Source: Acidiferrimicrobium sp. IK (GTDB taxonomy: Bacteria; Actinomycetota; Acidimicrobiia; Acidimicrobiales; Palsa-688). Taken from it: a stretch of DNA of 64,000 bases. The stretch is from NCBI RefSeq assembly GCF_025499425.1, contig NZ_JAIMCB010000003.1, positions 186,001 to 250,000 on the forward strand. Reading direction: 5' to 3'. Below the pieces are notes generated by a model. That model saw only the letters and a list, made by a program, of their open reading frames with translations. It was not told where the DNA came from and searched no databases. Of this stretch, positions 1 through 6,744 are shown one piece after another (within the stretch, counting starts at the first letter, position 1; the number at the start of each line of letters is the position of its first letter). The translations under genes were made by a program, and so were the position numbers.

Positions 1-185
1 ACCGCAACTGCGCCGGGAACCTCGCAGCGTCAGCGGTGTGGGGACCTGTCGGGTTCGGGCTCGGCGCCTTGTGGGCGCACCGCAAGATCGTGGTCCCGGC
101 CCGGACCCACCGCTCGGAGACGGCACGCCTGCACGCGAAGGTCGACGCTGTCCTCGACCATCACGGGATCGAGCCGCCTGTCTAG
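1..185 (+). CDS. Partial small phage protein, C-terminal part, probable membrane segment
   Basis: A frame open from the window edge ends at TAG (183-185). The visible roughly 60 residues contain a Gly/Ala/Leu-rich stretch compatible with a transmembrane helix, followed by a basic segment (HRK, RTHRSETAR). The stop codon is inside the recurrent YCTAGC motif that precedes the prohead protease. In actinophages this position usually holds portal or small head genes, but nothing here identifies the family. The start lies outside the window. Confidence 0.45.
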   Translation, partial: RNCAGNLAASAVWGPVGFGLGALWAHRKIVVPARTHRSETARLHAKVDAVLDHHGIEPPV

Positions 186-208
186 CACCGGCCGATTCTG
201 GCGGCATG
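181..208 (+). promoter_or_regulatory. YCTAGC start-associated motif, copy 1
   Basis: TCTAGCACCGG at 181 lies 25 bases before the ATG of the prohead protease (206). No Shine-Dalgarno sequence is seen before this ATG. The proximal part (GATTCTGGCGG) resembles the second block of the other copies. One of eight copies in the prophage; its role (promoter, leader signal or protein-binding site) is unknown. Confidence 0.55.
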
Positions 209-1315
209 AGCCAGAAGCGTCGGCTGCGAATGAAGGTGCGGGCCACCCCGGACGAGGGGGCGGGCACGTTCCACGCGCTCGTGTCGGCCTACAACCTGGA
301 GTACGACGTCGGCTGGGGGTGGACCGAGATGATCCTCCCCGGCGCGTTCACGGCGTCGATCGCGTCGCACCCGACGATCCCCATTTTTTATGAACATGCG
401 TGGGCGGACGGTCCGCTCGGGGTCGGTACCCCGGTCGAGACGGACACCGGCTGCGAGGTCACTGGCCGCCTGTACCTGGGGATGGCCGAACGGATCGACG
501 TGATCTACCAGGCGATGCTCGACGAGGCCCTCGAGGAGTGGTCGGTCGCCTTCTGGCCGCAGACGATCGTCCAGGACCAGGAGAACCGGTACTGCGACCA
601 GATCGCCCAGGGCGACCTCGCCGAGGCGTCGGTCTGCGTCCGGGGAGCGAACCCTGGCACCGAGACCATCGACCTGCGGTCGCAGCCGGCGTGGATCGAC
701 GGGACCGCCGTCGAGCGCGAGAAGGAAGTCGTCCGCATGCGCAAGATGTTCAACGTCCCCGACCTGCGCCGCCGCGCGGCCGGCGCCGGCGGCTACGAGC
801 CGGCCGCCTACCGGCAGGACGACGACGAGCTCGTCGTCTGCCCCGAGTGCTCGAAGCGGAACGACTCCGACGCCGGCTGGTGCGACCAGTGCGGCTTCAA
901 CCTCCACGACGTCGGCTGGCGGCCGGCGGTGTACCACCCTGACGACGACGAGACCGTCGCGTGCCCGCAGTGCGGGCTGATGAACGACGTGGACGCCTCC
1001 TGGTGCGACCAGTGCGGGTTCGAGCTGGCCGGCGCCGACGGCGTCGAGGTCCGGGCCCGGTCCGCGGGGCACTCCCACAAGCACTCGCACTCGGACGGCA
1101 CGACCCACGCCCACGAGCACACCCATTCCGGCGGGAACTACGACCACGGCCAGGACGCCGCCGACCCGGACAACGAGGTCGCGCACACCCACTCGCACCC
1201 TGCGGACGACAGCGAGAAGGAACGGGCCCGGGTGTACGAGCTGTGGGCGCGTGACGGCGGCTGGGACGACATCCGGGGCTTCCGCTCTAGCCGGACCGGA
1301 ACCTCTGGGGCATGA
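206..1315 (+). CDS. HK97-type prohead protease with double zinc-ribbon and His-rich tail
   Basis: 369 residues. The first about 180 residues are an HK97-family (peptidase U35) prohead maturation protease. The conserved His lies in a FYEHAW context (about H64) and the Ser in EWSVAF (about S113). It cleaves the capsid delta domain during head maturation and sits directly before the capsid gene. The C-terminal half is unusual. Two near-identical C-x2-C-x10-C-x2-C zinc ribbons lie at about residues 212-231 and 253-272, each preceded by an acidic DDDE stretch. A His-rich segment with repeated H-x-H follows at about 289-331. The start at 206 is preferred over an upstream in-frame GTG because the family N-terminus begins here and the recurrent motif places an ATG at this point. 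Confidence 0.88.
   Translation: MSQKRRLRMKVRATPDEGAGTFHALVSAYNLEYDVGWGWTEMILPGAFTASIASHPTIPIFYEHAWADGPLGVGTPVETDTGCEVTGRLYLGMAERIDVIYQAMLDEALEEWSVAFWPQTIVQDQENRYCDQIAQGDLAEASVCVRGANPGTETIDLRSQPAWIDGTAVEREKEVVRMRKMFNVPDLRRRAAGAGGYEPAAYRQDDDELVVCPECSKRNDSDAGWCDQCGFNLHDVGWRPAVYHPDDDETVACPQCGLMNDVDASWCDQCGFELAGADGVEVRARSAGHSHKHSHSDGTTHAHEHTHSGGNYDHGQDAADPDNEVAHTHSHPADDSEKERARVYELWARDGGWDDIRGFRSSRTGTSGA
1286..1314 (+). promoter_or_regulatory. YCTAGC start-associated motif, copy 2
   Basis: TCTAGCCGGACCGG at 1286 lies inside the 3' end of the protease gene, 26 bases before the ATG at 1312. That ATG opens a nine-residue leader ORF ahead of the capsid gene. The position just before the most highly expressed phage gene fits a regulatory role. 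Confidence 0.55.
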
Positions 1316-1341
1316 CCGCTTCGGTGACTTGGAGGATCTGA
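1312..1341 (+). CDS. Putative 9-residue leader peptide before capsid gene
   Basis: ATG at 1312 opens a frame of nine codons (MTASVTWRI) ending in TGA at 1339-1341, two bases before the capsid ATG. The capsid Shine-Dalgarno GGAGG (1331-1335) lies within this mini-ORF, so its translation would affect capsid initiation. It is supported only by its position relative to the recurrent motif and by similar arrangements elsewhere in this prophage. Confidence 0.3.
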   Translation: MTASVTWRI

Positions 1342-1343
1342 CG

Positions 1344-2657
1344 ATGCCCGCACTGCTCGAGAAGCAGGTCGAGGAACTCCGCGACGAGATCAAGCGCGCT
1401 GAGACCGAGGCCGCCCGTCTCCGCACGGAGGCGGACAAGATCCGAGACGACGCGGTGGCCGACGGGAAGAACCCGCTGACCGACGACTCGCTGTTCGCGG
1501 AGTACGACGCCCGCACCAAGGAGTCCGACTCCAACCGGCAGCGGGCCCTCGACTTGCGGGCGCGCCTCGAGGGCGTCCTCGGCCGCGCCGCCGGCCACGA
1601 GCCGGGCTCGGCCGACACCCGGCCGCTCAACCGGCAGGAGCGCCGCGCGTTCGCGAAGATCGCCGAGCGGTACCTCCAGTCCGACACCTACCAGGCGCTG
1701 CTGCGCTCCGGGTCGCTGAAGTCGGGGAACGCCCACATCATGTCCGACCCGGTCGAGGTCCTGGACCGGTCCGAGCTGATGTCCGACCTGCGGCAGCGGA
1801 CCACGGTCTCTGTCGGCGACGCCGGCGCTGTCGTGCCGATCGACCAGCAGGTGTGGCCGCCCATCGAGATCCCCGTCCGCCAGCCGCGGCTGCTCGACAT
1901 GATCTCGATGACCACGACCGACTCGGACATGGTCAACTTCGTGCAGCAGACCGTCCGGTCCGACGTCGCGACCCCGGTCCCGTACGGCACGCCGGCGCCG
2001 GAAGCCGACTACGAGTTCGCTCTGCGCCAGGCGTCGGTGAAGCGGATGCCGCAGTTCATCCCGGCCACGAAGGACGTCCTCGCAGACCAGGGCCAGCTCC
2101 AAGGTCTGCTCCAGGACCAGCTGATGATGGGTGTCCGGCTCGGGATCGAGGCGCAGTTCCTCGCCGGGACCGGCTCCGGGTTCACCGACCAGACCTTCCA
2201 GGGGATCGTCAACACGTCCGGGATCGGGGTCGTCACCTACCAGGACGCCGGCCACGCCAGCGAGTACGAGCTCGACGCGATCCACCGGGCGATCACGACC
2301 ATCCGTCTCACCCTGTTTGCAGACCCGACCGCGATCGGGATCCACCCGACCAGCTACGAGGCTGTCGTGCTCCGCAAGGACAGCTACGGCCGGTACCTTT
2401 ACCCGGTCGGCACCGAGACCAACACGATCTGGGGCCTGCAGCCGGTCATCAGCCCGGTGTTCACGGTCGGCCAGCCGGTCGTCGGCGACTACAAGACCGG
2501 CGCCCGCATGTGGCTTCGTGAGGGCCTGTCGGTCACCGCCTCCACCGAACACCTCGATTTCTTCACTCGCGGCATGGTGGCCATCCTGGCCGAGCTGCGG
2601 GCAGCCTTCGCGGTGGTCCAACCCCGCGCGTTCTGCCTCGTCAACAACCTGACCTGA
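1344..2657 (+). CDS. Major capsid protein, HK97 fold
   Basis: 437 residues. Residues 1 to about 75 form a charged coiled coil (delta/scaffold domain) that the preceding protease is expected to remove. The rest follows the HK97 gp5 pattern: an N-arm, an E-loop region, a spine helix with QDQLMMGVRLGIEAQFL followed by GTGSG, and a C-terminal P-domain/A-domain stretch ending in LRAAFAVVQPRAF. Several hundred copies would build the icosahedral head. The start at 1344 is chosen because GGAGG lies nine bases upstream and the coiled coil begins immediately; a longer frame opening at 1251 would run antiparallel to no known domain and overlap the protease. Confidence 0.93.
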   Translation: MPALLEKQVEELRDEIKRAETEAARLRTEADKIRDDAVADGKNPLTDDSLFAEYDARTKESDSNRQRALDLRARLEGVLGRAAGHEPGSADTRPLNRQERRAFAKIAERYLQSDTYQALLRSGSLKSGNAHIMSDPVEVLDRSELMSDLRQRTTVSVGDAGAVVPIDQQVWPPIEIPVRQPRLLDMISMTTTDSDMVNFVQQTVRSDVATPVPYGTPAPEADYEFALRQASVKRMPQFIPATKDVLADQGQLQGLLQDQLMMGVRLGIEAQFLAGTGSGFTDQTFQGIVNTSGIGVVTYQDAGHASEYELDAIHRAITTIRLTLFADPTAIGIHPTSYEAVVLRKDSYGRYLYPVGTETNTIWGLQPVISPVFTVGQPVVGDYKTGARMWLREGLSVTASTEHLDFFTRGMVAILAELRAAFAVVQPRAFCLVNNLT

Positions 2658-2668
2658 TCGGAGACCTG

Positions 2669-2911
2669 ATGCCCGAAGAGATGCATGTAGCGAAGCTGAA
2701 GTCGGGGGCCACGATCGTGGTAGCCCGGGCCGGCCAGCCGATCCCGTCCGCCGACGTGCTCCGCAAGGAGCTGGGGATCGTCGACGCTTCGATCGTCGTC
2801 CCGATCTCGCAGTCCGACGCCCGGCCCGCGACCGACGAAGAGAAGGCTGCCGCTGCGGCCTCGTTCGACCCGGCGGCGCGGACCGCGAAGCGGCCGGCTC
2901 CCGGGGCCTGA
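2669..2911 (+). CDS. Small head protein of unknown function
   Basis: 80 residues, starting 11 bases after the capsid stop with a GGAG upstream. It has a short beta-rich N-terminal half (KLKSGATIVVARAGQ) and an Ala-rich basic C-terminal tail. Its position between capsid and connector suggests a head-completion or decoration role, but no family is recognised. It is followed within six bases by a perfect hairpin that overlaps the start of the next gene. Confidence 0.75.
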   Translation: MPEEMHVAKLKSGATIVVARAGQPIPSADVLRKELGIVDASIVVPISQSDARPATDEEKAAAAASFDPAARTAKRPAPGA

Positions 2912-2914
2912 TAG

Positions 2915-3817
2915 GTGCGGGCCGCCTTGGGGCGGCCCGCCACCGTCCGGCTCCATCTGACGGACGACGGCGGGGAGCCGCTGACTCCTGACGCTGCGCC
3001 GACGGTGACCGTCACGGCCGGTGACGGCACCACGGTGCTGTACTCGGCGCAGACTGGGACGGCGGTGGCCGGCGAGATCGGCCAGTACACCTGGGTGCTG
3101 CCCGCCCAGACGCAATGCGACCAGCTGACGGCGACGTGGACGTCGGTCGTCGGCGGGGTGGCGTACCTGACCCCGGTCGAGGTCAACGTGGTCGGCCAGC
3201 GGCTGATCGAGCCGTGGCAGCTCCGTAAGGACTACTCGAAGCTGTCGGCGCTCGACACGGAGGACCTCCTGGAGCTGCTCGAGCAGGCCGAGGACCTGTT
3301 CACGGATGTGCTCGGGTTCCCGCCGGCGTTGGAGGGGGCGCGCGTCGAGTGGGATGTGCTGCGCGGCACGATCAACGACGCTCTCTACATTGCTGGCACG
3401 GTGAACGGTCTGCCGTACGGGTGGGGCGCCGGGAAGATGCTGGTCCCTGAGGTCCGCAAACCGTGGCAGGTGTATGCCGGCAGCATCAACGGCGTGGCGT
3501 TGGACCCGACGGCCGACGTGCCGATGATCAAGGTCGAGCAGGGGGCGCTGGTGTGGGCGGACTACCGGCCGTGGATCTCGGGCCGGTACACGCTGTGGGT
3601 CGCCCACGGCGACCCTGTCCCGCCCCGCGATCTGCGACGGGCGTGCGGGAAGTACGTGAACCATCTGGCGTCGACGTCGACTTATCCCGATCGGGCGTCT
3701 CAAGTTGTAACAGAGGGGGCGACGATCAACTTTGCGTTGCCGACCCCTGACCGGCCGACCGGGATCCCCGAGATAGACGCCGTGCTGGTCCGCTACCGGC
3801 TCGACTCGGTCGTCTGA
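2915..3817 (+). CDS. Head-tail connector/adaptor protein with N-terminal beta domain
   Basis: About 300 residues. Residues 1-95 look like a beta-sandwich (VRLHLTDDGGEPL, YTWVLPAQT). The remainder (from about RKDYSKLSALDTEDLLELLEQAEDLF) has the helical character and position of actinophage head-tail connector proteins, which complete the portal vertex before tail joining. The start codon is either GTG 2915 or TTG 2927; both lie in the hairpin at 2917-2940. Assignment rests on position and fold impression, not on a catalytic motif. Confidence 0.65.
   Translation: MRAALGRPATVRLHLTDDGGEPLTPDAAPTVTVTAGDGTTVLYSAQTGTAVAGEIGQYTWVLPAQTQCDQLTATWTSVVGGVAYLTPVEVNVVGQRLIEPWQLRKDYSKLSALDTEDLLELLEQAEDLFTDVLGFPPALEGARVEWDVLRGTINDALYIAGTVNGLPYGWGAGKMLVPEVRKPWQVYAGSINGVALDPTADVPMIKVEQGALVWADYRPWISGRYTLWVAHGDPVPPRDLRRACGKYVNHLASTSTYPDRASQVVTEGATINFALPTPDRPTGIPEIDAVLVRYRLDSVV
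2917..2940 (+). terminator. Perfect 10-bp GC hairpin at capsid/connector junction
   Basis: The arms GCGGGCCGCC (2917-2926) and GGCGGCCCGC (2931-2940) are perfect inverted complements around a TTGG loop. No U-tract follows. The structure overlaps the GTG start at 2915 and places an in-frame TTG in the loop. It could attenuate transcription after the capsid genes or hide the next start codon. Confidence 0.45.
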
Positions 3818-3837
3818 CCGTCCGCTGGCGGTCTTGC

Positions 3838-3866
3838 TCTAGCCGGAGCGGACCTTGGTGTCGATG
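3838..3866 (+). promoter_or_regulatory. YCTAGC start-associated motif, copy 3
   Basis: TCTAGCCGGAGCGGACC at 3838 is intergenic and lies 26 bases before an ATG (3864). That ATG opens a 12-residue leader overlapping the next gene. This copy shows the two-block form most clearly: TCTAGCCGG, then GGACCTTGG. Confidence 0.6.
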
Positions 3867-3902
3867 ATCACGACCGCCATCGAAAGGACCCCCTGTGGCT
3901 GA
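3864..3902 (+). CDS. Putative 12-residue leader peptide
   Basis: ATG 3864 opens a 12-codon frame (MITTAIERTPCG) ending in TGA at 3900-3902, which overlaps the GTG start at 3895 of the next gene in another frame. The Shine-Dalgarno AAAGGA for that GTG lies inside the leader. The arrangement suits translational coupling. Confidence 0.3.
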   Translation: MITTAIERTPCG

Positions 3903-4299
3903 CGATCTGAGTTCCGCCCAGCCCGCACCACGCGGTGTCGACCTCGTCGCTGCCGCCGCCGGCGGCTTCATCCGTGGCCGGTCCACTCCCGCCACGGCGA
4001 CGATCACCGCGACCGGCGTCACTGCCGGCGTCGAGGTCGCCGGCCAGGCCGCTCTCCGTCTCGATCTGGTCGTGTCCGCAGCGTCGGGTACCAGCCCGTC
4101 TGACACGATCACGATCCAGACGTCCTTCGACAACGGGGCGACCGACGCGTGGCGGACCGTGGCAGCGTTCCCGGCGGTCACCGCTGCGGGCACGACCCGC
4201 CAGGTCTTCACCGGCCTCGACCGGTGGGTGCGCGCGTCGCATGTCGTGACCGGCACCACCCCCAGCCTCACCTACAGCCTGTCGGGCGAGGGCGTCTGA
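3895..4299 (+). CDS. Phage structural protein, beta-rich, unknown
   Basis: 134 residues starting at GTG with AAAGGA six bases upstream. It is rich in Thr, Val and Ser with alternating beta-strand pattern (ATITATGVTAGVEVAG, LVVSAASGTSPSD, TYSLSGEGV). Position between head connector and tail tube suggests a head decoration, neck or tail-terminator component. It ends with TGATG overlap into the next gene. No known family is recognised. Confidence 0.7.
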   Translation: MADDLSSAQPAPRGVDLVAAAAGGFIRGRSTPATATITATGVTAGVEVAGQAALRLDLVVSAASGTSPSDTITIQTSFDNGATDAWRTVAAFPAVTAAGTTRQVFTGLDRWVRASHVVTGTTPSLTYSLSGEGV

Positions 4300-4643
4300 T
4301 GGCCGGCGAGCTCGGCGTCTACCAGATCGCCCAGGACGTCAAGGTCCTCCTCGGCGACTTCGAGGACTACCTCGAGCTGAAGGCCGGCGAGTTCTCGCCG
4401 TCCACGCCGGCCGAGGCCGCCGCCGCCCAGCACCTGACGACCTTGTCGCATCAGCCGGAAGGCGCCGACACGTCGCAGCCGATGGCGGTCCTCGTCACGC
4501 CGGCCGCCCCGGCGGAGGCCCCGGCCGCCGAGGCCCCGGCCGCGCCGCCCGGGGCCGTCCCGGCTCCGTCGCCCGTCCCGTCGCCGCCGGTTGCCGCCGA
4601 GCCGCCGGCCGGTCCGCCTGCTCCTGACCAGCCGGCGGTCTGA
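4299..4643 (+). CDS. Small phage protein with Pro/Ala-rich tail
   Basis: 114 residues starting at ATG overlapping the previous stop (TGATG). Residues 1-40 look helical and acidic (VKVLLGDFEDYLELKAGEF). From about residue 65 onward the chain is almost only Pro, Ala, Val and Glu, an extended linker-like tail. No family is recognised; a small neck or tail-terminator accessory role is possible. Confidence 0.65.
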   Translation: MAGELGVYQIAQDVKVLLGDFEDYLELKAGEFSPSTPAEAAAAQHLTTLSHQPEGADTSQPMAVLVTPAAPAEAPAAEAPAAPPGAVPAPSPVPSPPVAAEPPAGPPAPDQPAV

Positions 4644-4645
4644 CC

Positions 4646-5632
4646 GTGACCGCGTCGCTGATCCAACGGAGGCTGTCGAAGGCCGGCCTGGCCAAGCAGA
4701 CCGCCAAGGGCACCGCCGCGACCGCAGCCTCCTACGGGTACGGCATCGGGTCGGGCAGCCTGTTCAAGCTCGCGCTCACCGAGAACGAGATCCCGCTCAC
4801 CTGGTCGAACCGGGACATCCTCGGGTTCGACCGGGCCGGCGTCAAGCCGTCCCAGTCGACCGAGACGGTGGCCACCCCCGACCTCCTCGGCCTGCTGCTC
4901 CTCGGCGTGCTCGGCGCCGACGCTGTCACCGGGTCGGCCGCCCCGTACACGCACACGATCACCCCGGCCGCGGTGCTGCCCTACATGACGGCGTTCGGGT
5001 CGTTCGGGACCGCCGACTGGGTCACGGTCGCCGACAGCAAGGTGTCGTCCGTCGAGCTGTCGTGGGAGGAAGCCGGCCGCGTCACCGTCAAGGCCGACAT
5101 CATGGGGTGCACGCCGGCGTTCCTCGCCGCGGCGTACACCGAGACCACCAACGAGGTGATCTCGGAGGTCGGGTTCTTCACTGCCGGCGGCGGCGTCTTC
5201 CAGGTCGGCGGCACTCCGGTGCAGTGCTCCGGCGGGTCGATCAAGTTCGACACGCACATCGACCAGCCGATCACCGCCGCCAACGTGCTGCCCACCGACG
5301 TCGTCGAGGGCAAGCTCGAGGTGACCTGGTCGCTCAAGTTGCTGCCGACCGACACGAGCATCTTCCGTGAGGTGTATTTCGGGTCCGGTGCTGCGGGGGC
5401 CCTGTCGGGGATCGCTTCGTTCCCTGACCTCGCTGCCTTGTCCGCCCAGTTCGTGGGTCCGACGTCGACGTCGCTGACGATCTCGTCACCGAAGGCCAGG
5501 ATCGAGGTCGAGTTCCCGGAGTCCAACCCGGACGGCGGCCCGGCCGAGATCACCGTGAAGGGCACGTCGACGCTGCCGGCGACGGGCGCGTCGGTGACCG
5601 CCGCGCTGCTCAACTCGGTCCCCTCCTACTGA
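4646..5632 (+). CDS. Major tail protein (tail tube)
   Basis: 328 residues from GTG 4646. It has the expected position (directly before the chaperone pair), size and beta-rich composition of a siphovirus tail tube subunit, with a conserved-looking region around ELSWEEAGRVTVKADIMG and a C-terminal beta domain (ITVKGTSTLPATGASVTAALLN). The subunit polymerises around the tape measure. The stop overlaps the ATG of the next gene by one base. Confidence 0.8.
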   Translation: MTASLIQRRLSKAGLAKQTAKGTAATAASYGYGIGSGSLFKLALTENEIPLTWSNRDILGFDRAGVKPSQSTETVATPDLLGLLLLGVLGADAVTGSAAPYTHTITPAAVLPYMTAFGSFGTADWVTVADSKVSSVELSWEEAGRVTVKADIMGCTPAFLAAAYTETTNEVISEVGFFTAGGGVFQVGGTPVQCSGGSIKFDTHIDQPITAANVLPTDVVEGKLEVTWSLKLLPTDTSIFREVYFGSGAAGALSGIASFPDLAALSAQFVGPTSTSLTISSPKARIEVEFPESNPDGGPAEITVKGTSTLPATGASVTAALLNSVPSY

Positions 5633-6060
5633 TGGCGGTTGTCCGGTTCACGCTGAACGACGGCACCGTCATCGACGGGAACGGGAGCGCACCGTGGACT
5701 GTCCGCGAGCAGATCGACTGGGAGCGGCACTTCAAGTGCTCGTTCGCGACGGTCTTCCAGGCGATCGGCGCCGAGGCCGGGAACATCGCTGCCCGGGCCC
5801 GGGAGGATGCCGACCTGTCGGAGATCCCCGCCGCGCATTTCCGGGTCGAGTGGCTCCTGTGGTTCGCGTGGCATCGGCTGCGCCCCCAGGTAGCGGGCCG
5901 CTTTGAGACGTTCATCGACAGTCAGCTCGCCGACTACGACTTCCTCGACCCTGCGGACGAGGACGCTCCGGCCGTCGAGCCGGGCCCGGCGCCGGACGGG
6001 AGCCTGGACCCTACCGGGACGGAACCCGCCTCCACCCTGGCACCGTCGCCGGCGCTGTAG
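5632..6060 (+). CDS. Tail assembly chaperone, G-like
   Basis: 142 residues placed between the tail tube and tape measure genes, the invariant place of the siphovirus chaperone. The N-terminal part (VRFTLNDGTVIDGNG, then VREQIDWERHFKCSF) and the helical middle fit actinophage G-type chaperones, which bind the tape measure during tail assembly. The last 25 residues are Pro-rich low complexity. The overlapping -1 frame stays open from 5907 to 6275, supporting a longer frameshift product. Confidence 0.75.
   Translation: MAVVRFTLNDGTVIDGNGSAPWTVREQIDWERHFKCSFATVFQAIGAEAGNIAARAREDADLSEIPAAHFRVEWLLWFAWHRLRPQVAGRFETFIDSQLADYDFLDPADEDAPAVEPGPAPDGSLDPTGTEPASTLAPSPAL
5982..5988 (+). other. Candidate -1 ribosomal slippery heptamer
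   Basis: GGGCCCG is in the correct phase for X XXY YYZ slippage: in the zero frame the codons read ccG GGC CCG. Re-reading one base back leads into the open -1 frame that ends at 6275. The heptamer is not one of the common A/T-rich shift sites, so efficiency is uncertain. Confidence 0.45.
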
Positions 6061-6275
6061 TCGCCGCCGGTTCAGCAGCCGCGTTCGCAGCGATGCTCTG
6101 GACGGTCCACGGCCTGGCGCTCGCCGATGTCCTCGACTGCCCGCCGCCGGTCCTCGACCAGGTCGTCGCTGGCATCTGGAAGGCGCACGAGGCCCGGGAG
6201 GCGCAAGCCCAGGCGCAGGACGCTCGGGCCGGGGCGATGATGCACCGGATCGTGGACGGCCTCCATGCCAGTTGA
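5988..6275 (+). CDS. Frameshift extension of tail assembly chaperone (T-like)
   Basis: If ribosomes slip at 5982-5988, about 119 residues of the G protein continue into about 95 residues of the -1 frame, giving a product near 214 residues. The extension includes an Ala/Gly-rich stretch, then MLWTVHGLALADVLD and a helical charged end (KAHEAREAQAQAQDARAG). Its stop lies inside the next gene. The ATG at 6093 has no Shine-Dalgarno sequence, which argues against a separate gene. In lambda and many actinophages the G and GT products are both needed for tail assembly. Confidence 0.55.
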   Translation, partial: GAGREPGPYRDGTRLHPGTVAGAVVAAGSAAAFAAMLWTVHGLALADVLDCPPPVLDQVVAGIWKAHEAREAQAQAQDARAGAMMHRIVDGLHAS

Positions 6276-6744
6276 GCTGATCGGGTTCCGGGAGCTGCTC
6301 GGCGAGCTCGCCACTGCCAAAGGGAAGTCGCGGCGGTCGGTGGCCACCGGGCTCGCGGTCGCAGCGAAGACGATCGCCGACAAGGCCAACCAGTACGCGC
6401 CTCGCGGGAAGACCGGGAACCTGTCGGCCAACGGCCGCCCGTACTACACGACGATCTCGGCCGGGGTCGCTTACACGCTGATCTACGCCCCGGTCCAGGA
6501 GTTCGCTGTCGACTGGACGCGCCGCTCCCGAGGCCACGGCGGCGGCCCAGCGACCCGCGGCGAGAAGAAGGCCCGGGCGAACGGCGCCGGCGGGGCCGGC
6601 ACGAACGAGGTGCACTACACGAAGCTGGGGTCGCCTCCCCGGTTCGCTTGGCGTGCGCTCCAGGAGCTGCAGGACGGCCTAATCCTCGACGTCTACGACC
6701 AGGTCATCGGCGACCTGCGCTGCAACGGGTGGTTCAACCGGTGA
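6265..6744 (+). CDS. HK97 gp10-like tail/neck protein
   Basis: 159 residues; starts inside the end of the chaperone extension. The N-terminal region (FRELLGELATAKGKSRRSVATGLAVAAKTIADKANQYAP followed by GKTGNL) matches the HK97 gp10-like family of tail completion proteins, which act at the head-tail junction. Finding it after the chaperone, not before the tail tube gene, is less usual. Its stop overlaps the tape measure start (GTGA). Confidence 0.7.
   Translation: MPVELIGFRELLGELATAKGKSRRSVATGLAVAAKTIADKANQYAPRGKTGNLSANGRPYYTTISAGVAYTLIYAPVQEFAVDWTRRSRGHGGGPATRGEKKARANGAGGAGTNEVHYTKLGSPPRFAWRALQELQDGLILDVYDQVIGDLRCNGWFNR

Noticed and set aside
6093..6275. Separate 60-residue gene starting at ATG 6093
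   Set aside because: No ribosome binding site, and the frame is open upstream into the chaperone gene; a -1 frameshift extension explains it better.
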